Made by a program: the position numbers and the translations under genes. Below the pieces are notes generated by a model. It searched no databases and was not told where the DNA came from. It saw only the letters and a list, made by a program, of their open reading frames with translations. A stretch of DNA of 17,657 nt from Clostridiaceae bacterium (GTDB lineage: Bacteria; Bacillota; Clostridia; Oscillospirales; Acutalibacteraceae). How positions within the stretch are numbered: position 1 is the stretch's first letter; every line of letters starts with the position of its first letter. The stretch lies in assembly GCA_016292705.1 (NCBI GenBank), contig JAEDHZ010000006.1:1-17657 (forward strand), in the 5' to 3' direction. Shown here in pieces: positions 14,646 to 17,657 of the stretch.

Positions 14646-15509
14646 ATGGCTGCAAAAAACAAAGGCGGTCTTGGCAAAGGCCTTGATGCGCTTTTTATGG
14701 ATAATTCAATTGAAGAGGAATCAAAGTCTGCCGTAAAGCTCAAGATCAATGATATTGAGCCGAACCGTGCCCAGCCGAGAAAGAGCTTTGACGAAGAAGC
14801 TCTTGAAGAGCTTGCAAACAGCATTTCCACCCACGGAGTAATTCAGCCGTTGCTTGTCCGTCCGCTTGCTGACGGCGGCTATCAGCTCATTGCCGGCGAA
14901 AGAAGATGGCGTGCGTCAAGGATGGCAGGGCTTACCGAGGTTCCCGTTGTCATCCGTGAGATGAGTGACAGCGAGGCAATGGAGCTTGCACTTGTTGAAA
15001 ATCTTCAGCGTGAGGATCTCAATCCGATTGAAGAGGCGCAGGGGCTTGCACTTTTAATGGAGACCTACGGACTGACGCAGGAGCAGGCGGCAAAAAGGGT
15101 CGGCAAAAGCCGTCCGGCGGTTGCAAACTCAATGAGGCTTCTTTCCTTGCCGCAGGATGTTCTTGCAATGGTGGAGCGAGGCGAGCTTTCTGCAGGCCAC
15201 GCAAGAACAATTCTTGCTCTCGAAAACGCTGAACAGATTATCGCTCTCGCAAACGAGATTATCAAAAAGAGCCTTTCCGTCCGTGAAACGGAGCGTGCCG
15301 TGAAAGCGCTGCTAAAGGGCGACACAAAAAAGGAAAAGCGTGCAAAAAAGCGTGATACCTATTATGACGAGGTTGAGCTTGCCGTTACCCAGACGCTCGG
15401 CAGAAAGGCAAAGGTTTCCCTTTCCGGCGGAAACAAGGGTAAGCTTGAAATTGAGTTCTTCGGCAAGGAGGACCTTTCAAAGCTTTTGAAGCTTTTTGAA
15501 AATGAGTGA
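14646..15509 (+). CDS. parB: ParB/Spo0J family chromosome-partitioning protein
   Basis: 287 residues. ParB is a CTP-dependent DNA clamp that loads at parS sites, spreads, and recruits ParA and SMC. The N-terminal ParB/Srx-like nuclease-fold domain (about 27-118) includes NRAQPRKSFDEEALEELANSI, the LLVRPL segment and the CTP-contacting GERRWRA motif. The central HTH region spans about 119-190 (LTQEQAAKRVGKSRPAVANSMRLLSLP) and the C-terminus is a short dimerisation domain. AGGAG with about 10-nt spacing supports ATG 14646; a nearer ATG at 14639 is out of frame and short. The first residues (MAAKNKGGLGKGLDALF) match the conserved ParA-stimulating N-terminus seen in chromosomal ParB. No parS consensus (TGTTTCACGTGAAACA) was seen in the window. 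The transcript ends before the convergent gene, possibly at hairpin 15554-15605. Confidence 0.93.
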   Translation: MAAKNKGGLGKGLDALFMDNSIEEESKSAVKLKINDIEPNRAQPRKSFDEEALEELANSISTHGVIQPLLVRPLADGGYQLIAGERRWRASRMAGLTEVPVVIREMSDSEAMELALVENLQREDLNPIEEAQGLALLMETYGLTQEQAAKRVGKSRPAVANSMRLLSLPQDVLAMVERGELSAGHARTILALENAEQIIALANEIIKKSLSVRETERAVKALLKGDTKKEKRAKKRDTYYDEVELAVTQTLGRKAKVSLSGGNKGKLEIEFFGKEDLSKLLKLFENE

Positions 15510-15553
15510 TGAACCCATTGCTGAATTATGAATTTGAATCAATTATAGAATTA

Positions 15554-15605
15554 AAGGCTATAACTCACATTGAGCGGATGAACGCTTTTTGTGAGTTATA
15601 GCCTT
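15554..15605. terminator. Hairpin between parB and the convergent minus-strand gene (third GCTATAA hairpin)
   Basis: AAGGCTATAACTCACA (15554-15569) and TGTGAGTTATAGCCTT (15590-15605) form a perfect 16-bp stem. The 20-nt loop contains a small inner stem AGCG/CGCT. The plus-strand tail is A-rich; the minus-strand tail is TTTAATTC, so it serves mainly the minus-strand gene, whose stop codon (15606-15604) lies in the stem. Confidence 0.6.
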
Positions 15606-16221
15606 AAAAAATGTCTACAACATTTTCTTTGTGCGTTTTTACATCGGCAATTACAAGCTGTAAGCTTTTCATACTCCAGTCTGTGTTTGCACGCAAATAC
15701 AGATATTGATTATTTCGGCTCAGAACCTGAGAGCCTAACAGATAGCCCGGATCAACATAGCTTTGATATCTTTCATCCGAATATAATGACACGCTCTCTA
15801 ATGTAAACAGCTTTTCATCAATTTCCGACACCTGAGAAAAAGCTTCCGACTCGACATTGTATCTGAATGTTGAACCGCCCAGGTAATCGGGATCGGCAAC
15901 ATAAATGTTTTTCCCGTTATCGGAGACACTTACCAATGGCTGATGCAGCCCTAAATCCTCCAAAGAGGACTGGGGAACTCTTTTATAAACCCGTTCGGTA
16001 TGCAAATCGAAAAAAATGATTCCGAAGGTGCCTTTCATTATAAGCTTATCGTCATCTCCGTAAATTATGTCGGGCATCTGTGCGCCGATGTTCATCGAGT
16101 CAATGTCATTTAAGTCAATTCCTGATTCAGCGATATTGTTTTTGCTCATAATCAATGTTGCGGCTATTGCAATAACTATCAGAGCTAATACACAGAGGAG
16201 TATTATCCGTTTCTTATTCAT
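15604..16221 (-). CDS. Membrane-anchored protein with a beta-propeller-like extracellular part, function unknown
   Basis: 205 residues. A single N-terminal membrane helix (about 6-25: IILLCVLALIVIAIAATLIM) without a lipobox cysteine suggests an anchored protein facing outward. The rest is made of short strand-rich units such as GTFGIIFFDLHTERVYKRV, LVSVSDNGKNIYVADPDYL and SKSLQLVIADVKTH-like ends, resembling one or two propeller blades. From memory, similar segments follow the BlaR1/M56 peptidase part of some Firmicutes sensor proteins; this is a weak resemblance and no protease motif is present here. The ATG at 16221 has GGAGGG 14 nt upstream, an unusually long gap, and no closer in-frame start exists. 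Codon use differs from the neighbours (frequent ATA, TTA, TTG and CGG), which suggests horizontal transfer. It is convergent with parB and divergent from the LCP-like gene. Confidence 0.7.
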   Translation of the reverse strand: MNKKRIILLCVLALIVIAIAATLIMSKNNIAESGIDLNDIDSMNIGAQMPDIIYGDDDKLIMKGTFGIIFFDLHTERVYKRVPQSSLEDLGLHQPLVSVSDNGKNIYVADPDYLGGSTFRYNVESEAFSQVSEIDEKLFTLESVSLYSDERYQSYVDPGYLLGSQVLSRNNQYLYLRANTDWSMKSLQLVIADVKTHKENVVDIF

Positions 16222-16294
16222 GCTTATAAGTCAATCCCTCCAGTCTTTTTTATTGTTGGTTTTTGGAGCTGTTGAAGCAGATCTATCCATATCT

Positions 16295-16324
16295 ATTATG
16301 CCATAATCGCAAGTGAAAAGTCAA
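16295..16324 (-). promoter_or_regulatory. Promoter of the minus-strand membrane protein gene, with palindrome at -10
   Basis: On the minus strand TTGACT (16324-16319) and CATAAT (16300-16295) are 18 bp apart. The 13-bp perfect inverted repeat ATTATG-n-CATAAT (16295-16307) covers the -10 and is a candidate operator. Confidence 0.5.
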
Positions 16325-16406
16325 GCTTTTTTAGAATTTTTTGTTCTGTTATGTAGCAGGGAGGCGGGATTTTATTTTTCTAAATTCCACTCAATGTTCC
16401 GCTTGT

Positions 16407-16435
16407 TTGACAAATATACCCAATTATGGTAAAAT
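16407..16435 (+). promoter_or_regulatory. Promoter of the LCP-like gene
   Basis: Consensus TTGACA (16407-16412) and TAAAAT (16430-16435) are exactly 17 bp apart. Transcription should begin near 16442, downstream of the in-frame ATG at 16426, which excludes that ATG as the start. Confidence 0.75.
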
Positions 16436-16512
16436 TTTTAAAAAAAGGGAGCCTCCGGCGGCAGAAATGCCATGCTTTCCCAAAACGCAGTTACGCCCGA
16501 CGGGAGGAAAAA

Positions 16513-17349
16513 ATGGAAGAAATTATTGAAAAATTGCAGGGGCTTTTGCAAAAGCTCTCCCTGCGCTCGGATAGAATCAAGCGTGTTTTAACAAATAAAC
16601 TATTGATGTCATTATTTGCCGGTGCGGTTGCACTGATTGCTATTGTTTCCGTTGCAACGCTCATCGGAGAAAAAAGATCGGCAGAGCCGGAAAGCACCGC
16701 ACCTGTAATGCTTGCAATGAAGTACGACACAGCCGGTAGTGCTCCTCAGGAGCTCAAAGCAAGCTTTCTGCTTGCAGTTTGTAGCGAGAGCGAGCGCAAG
16801 GTGCGCCTGATTGCCTGCCTTTCCGCCGACAGCGAAAAGGGAAATTTTGAAATCAACTACATTCCTGCGTCCCAGCGGTGCGAGGTCGGCTCCACCGAGG
16901 GCAGCATTGAGGAGCATTACAAAAGCTCCGGCTGTGACGGCCTTATTTGGGCTGTGCGCGCCTGCACGGGAAAGGACGTTGACCGCTATATTATCGTTGA
17001 CGAAAAGAATGTTGCCGATATCTTTAAAATATTCGGCGAGCAGGTTATCAATGTTCCGCATGAGGTACGCCACGATTACAACGGAATCAGCTTTATTATC
17101 AATGAGGGCACGCAGAAGCTCTCGGCCGATAACATGGCGAAGTATCTCTCCTATCTCTGCGACAGCGGCGCCGAGGAGCAGGACAGTATAACGGGTCTTG
17201 TTTCACATTATCTGCGCCTTTCGTTTGAAACCGATGACGGAAATACCCTTGAAAGCCGGTTTGACTCGCTTGTCAATCTTTTCAAAACCGATATCTCGGC
17301 AATGGACATTGCAACCTACGGAGCGTTGCTCCCCTCGTTTCTTGAGTAA
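16513..17349 (+). CDS. LytR-CpsA-Psr (LCP) family-like membrane protein, degenerate
   Basis: 278 residues starting at ATG 16513, fixed by GGAGG (16503-16507) 5 nt upstream and by the promoter at 16407-16435. A cytoplasmic stretch of about 29 residues precedes one membrane helix (about 30-52: LLMSLFAGAVALIAIVSVATLI), then an extracellular domain. Residues about 80-215 follow the LCP pattern: FLLAVCSESERKVRLIACLSAD, NYIPAS, CDGLIWAVRACTGKDVDRYIIVDEKNVADIFKIFGEQVINVPHEV, then INEGTQKLSADNMAKYLSYL. LCP enzymes transfer anionic glycopolymers from undecaprenyl pyrophosphate to peptidoglycan. Here the usual YPIPRDT-like and ALAYVRYR arginine-bearing motifs are missing or changed (NYIPASQR and MAKYLSYL), so catalytic activity is doubtful. 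A 70-nt leader carries CCTCC (16452-16456), complementary to its ribosome binding site. Confidence 0.72.
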   Translation: MEEIIEKLQGLLQKLSLRSDRIKRVLTNKLLMSLFAGAVALIAIVSVATLIGEKRSAEPESTAPVMLAMKYDTAGSAPQELKASFLLAVCSESERKVRLIACLSADSEKGNFEINYIPASQRCEVGSTEGSIEEHYKSSGCDGLIWAVRACTGKDVDRYIIVDEKNVADIFKIFGEQVINVPHEVRHDYNGISFIINEGTQKLSADNMAKYLSYLCDSGAEEQDSITGLVSHYLRLSFETDDGNTLESRFDSLVNLFKTDISAMDIATYGALLPSFLE

Positions 17350-17377
17350 ATGAAAATTATTTGAAGTTTTAATTTGT

Positions 17378-17439
17378 GCCGGCAGACCTTTGCGGATACG
17401 TTTTCACGCTTATGCAGGAGTCTGTCGGTTGTACTTTTT
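17378..17439 (+). terminator. Intrinsic terminator after the LCP-like gene
   Basis: GCCGGCAGAC (17378-17387) pairs with GTCTGTCGGT (17420-17429) over 10 bp with two G-U pairs, followed by TTTTT at 17435-17439. The loop is long (32 nt) with weak internal pairing. Confidence 0.6.
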
Positions 17440-17459
17440 GAAAGTATTTTTGCGGTTGC

Positions 17460-17488
17460 TTGAAAATTTACCGGTATTATTTTAAAAT
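17460..17488 (+). promoter_or_regulatory. Candidate promoter of the last gene
   Basis: TTGAAA (17460-17465) and TAAAAT (17483-17488) are 17 bp apart. A second TATAAT occurs at 17531-17536 without a good -35. The overlapping inverted repeats CAAACAA/TTGTTTG (17547-17553, 17563-17569) and AACAAT/ATTGTT (17555-17560, 17562-17567) lie in the leader. Confidence 0.5.
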
Positions 17489-17589
17489 TATGACCTGAGC
17501 TTTGCAACAGATGAGGAAAATTTTTTATCTTATAATATGAAAATGACAAACAAGAACAATTATTGTTTGATATTATGAGGTGATAATTA

Positions 17590-17657
17590 ATGAAAAGGCG
17601 CTGTGCATTATAATTGTCCTTGTGCTTGCTGTCGGTGGAATGGCTGCGGGAGTGAGC
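17590..17657 (+). pseudogene. Start of a membrane or secreted protein gene, frameshifted at codon 2-3 and cut by the window edge
   Basis: AGGTGAT (17579-17585) directs initiation at ATG 17590, but that frame reads MKRRCAL and stops at 17611-17613. The next frame from AAAAGGCG onward reads KALCIIIVLVLAVGGMAAGVS to the window edge, a perfect signal-anchor segment. If AAAA (17593-17596) were AAAAA, the gene would read MKKALCIIIVLVLAVGG without a break. GTG 17580 is in the open frame but has no binding site. It may be a sequencing error in the A-run, a real mutation, or a slippage switch. The rest of the gene lies outside the window. Confidence 0.55.

Noticed and set aside
16426..16512. Upstream extension of the LCP-like gene to ATG 16426
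   Set aside because: This ATG is inside the promoter spacer; the start at 16513 has GGAGG and fits the domain layout.
1..17657. CRISPR array, tRNA or rRNA genes, insertion sequence with transposase
   Set aside because: No regularly spaced repeats, no cloverleaf or rRNA sequence and no transposase-like protein were seen on either strand.

Overview
The window looks like chromosomal DNA from a low-to-mid-GC Gram-positive bacterium, most likely a gut Clostridia member of the Oscillospiraceae/Ruminococcaceae type. This placement is inferred from gene content: a type-2 (Firmicutes-style) GalT, a SAM-I riboswitch on metK, secreted Fn3 proteins with a DUF4474 domain, an LCP-family protein, and strong GGAGG ribosome binding sites throughout. 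No plasmid, phage, transposase, CRISPR, tRNA or rRNA signal was found. The essential genes serS and metK argue for a chromosome.

Layout, left to right. (1) 1-356: promoter and leader region with several inverted repeats in front of galT (357-1853). galT is followed by a secreted protein with two Ig-like repeats, two Fn3 domains and an unassigned C-terminal domain (1993-3651). (2) A convergent junction (3652-3941) holds a strong bidirectional terminator hairpin and, beside it, a roughly 171-bp palindromic MITE-like element. (3) glyA and serS lie on the minus strand and form a serine-related pair. (4) Divergent from serS is a VTT/TVP38-type membrane protein, then galK (7676-8962), tightly followed by a second secreted protein with five Fn3 domains and a DUF4474 domain (8979-11060). 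(5) A strong promoter and a complete SAM-I riboswitch with terminator and antiterminator control metK. (6) A D-2-hydroxyacid dehydrogenase with its own promoter follows, then a parA-parB (soj/spo0J-like) operon. (7) The right end holds a minus-strand membrane-anchored protein with unusual codon use, a divergent degenerate LytR-CpsA-Psr protein, and the start of a further gene that appears frameshifted at its first codons.

How the genes fit together. GalK and GalT are two Leloir-pathway enzymes for galactose (galE and a transporter are not in the window). Each is immediately followed by a large secreted Fn3 protein, suggesting that galactose use and a surface function are genetically linked here. 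SerS, GlyA, the hydroxyacid dehydrogenase (possibly glycerate/hydroxypyruvate) and MetK touch serine, one-carbon and SAM metabolism, but they are separately transcribed.

The most interesting non-coding signals are a set of dispersed hairpins sharing a GCTATAA/TTATAGC stem (three copies, two with an identical 17-nt 3' arm), the palindromic element at 3751-3921, and the apparent one-base frameshift at the start of the last gene. I do not see a clear, wholly new defence or regulatory system. The best candidates for something undescribed are the gal-Fn3 pairing and the two repeat families.
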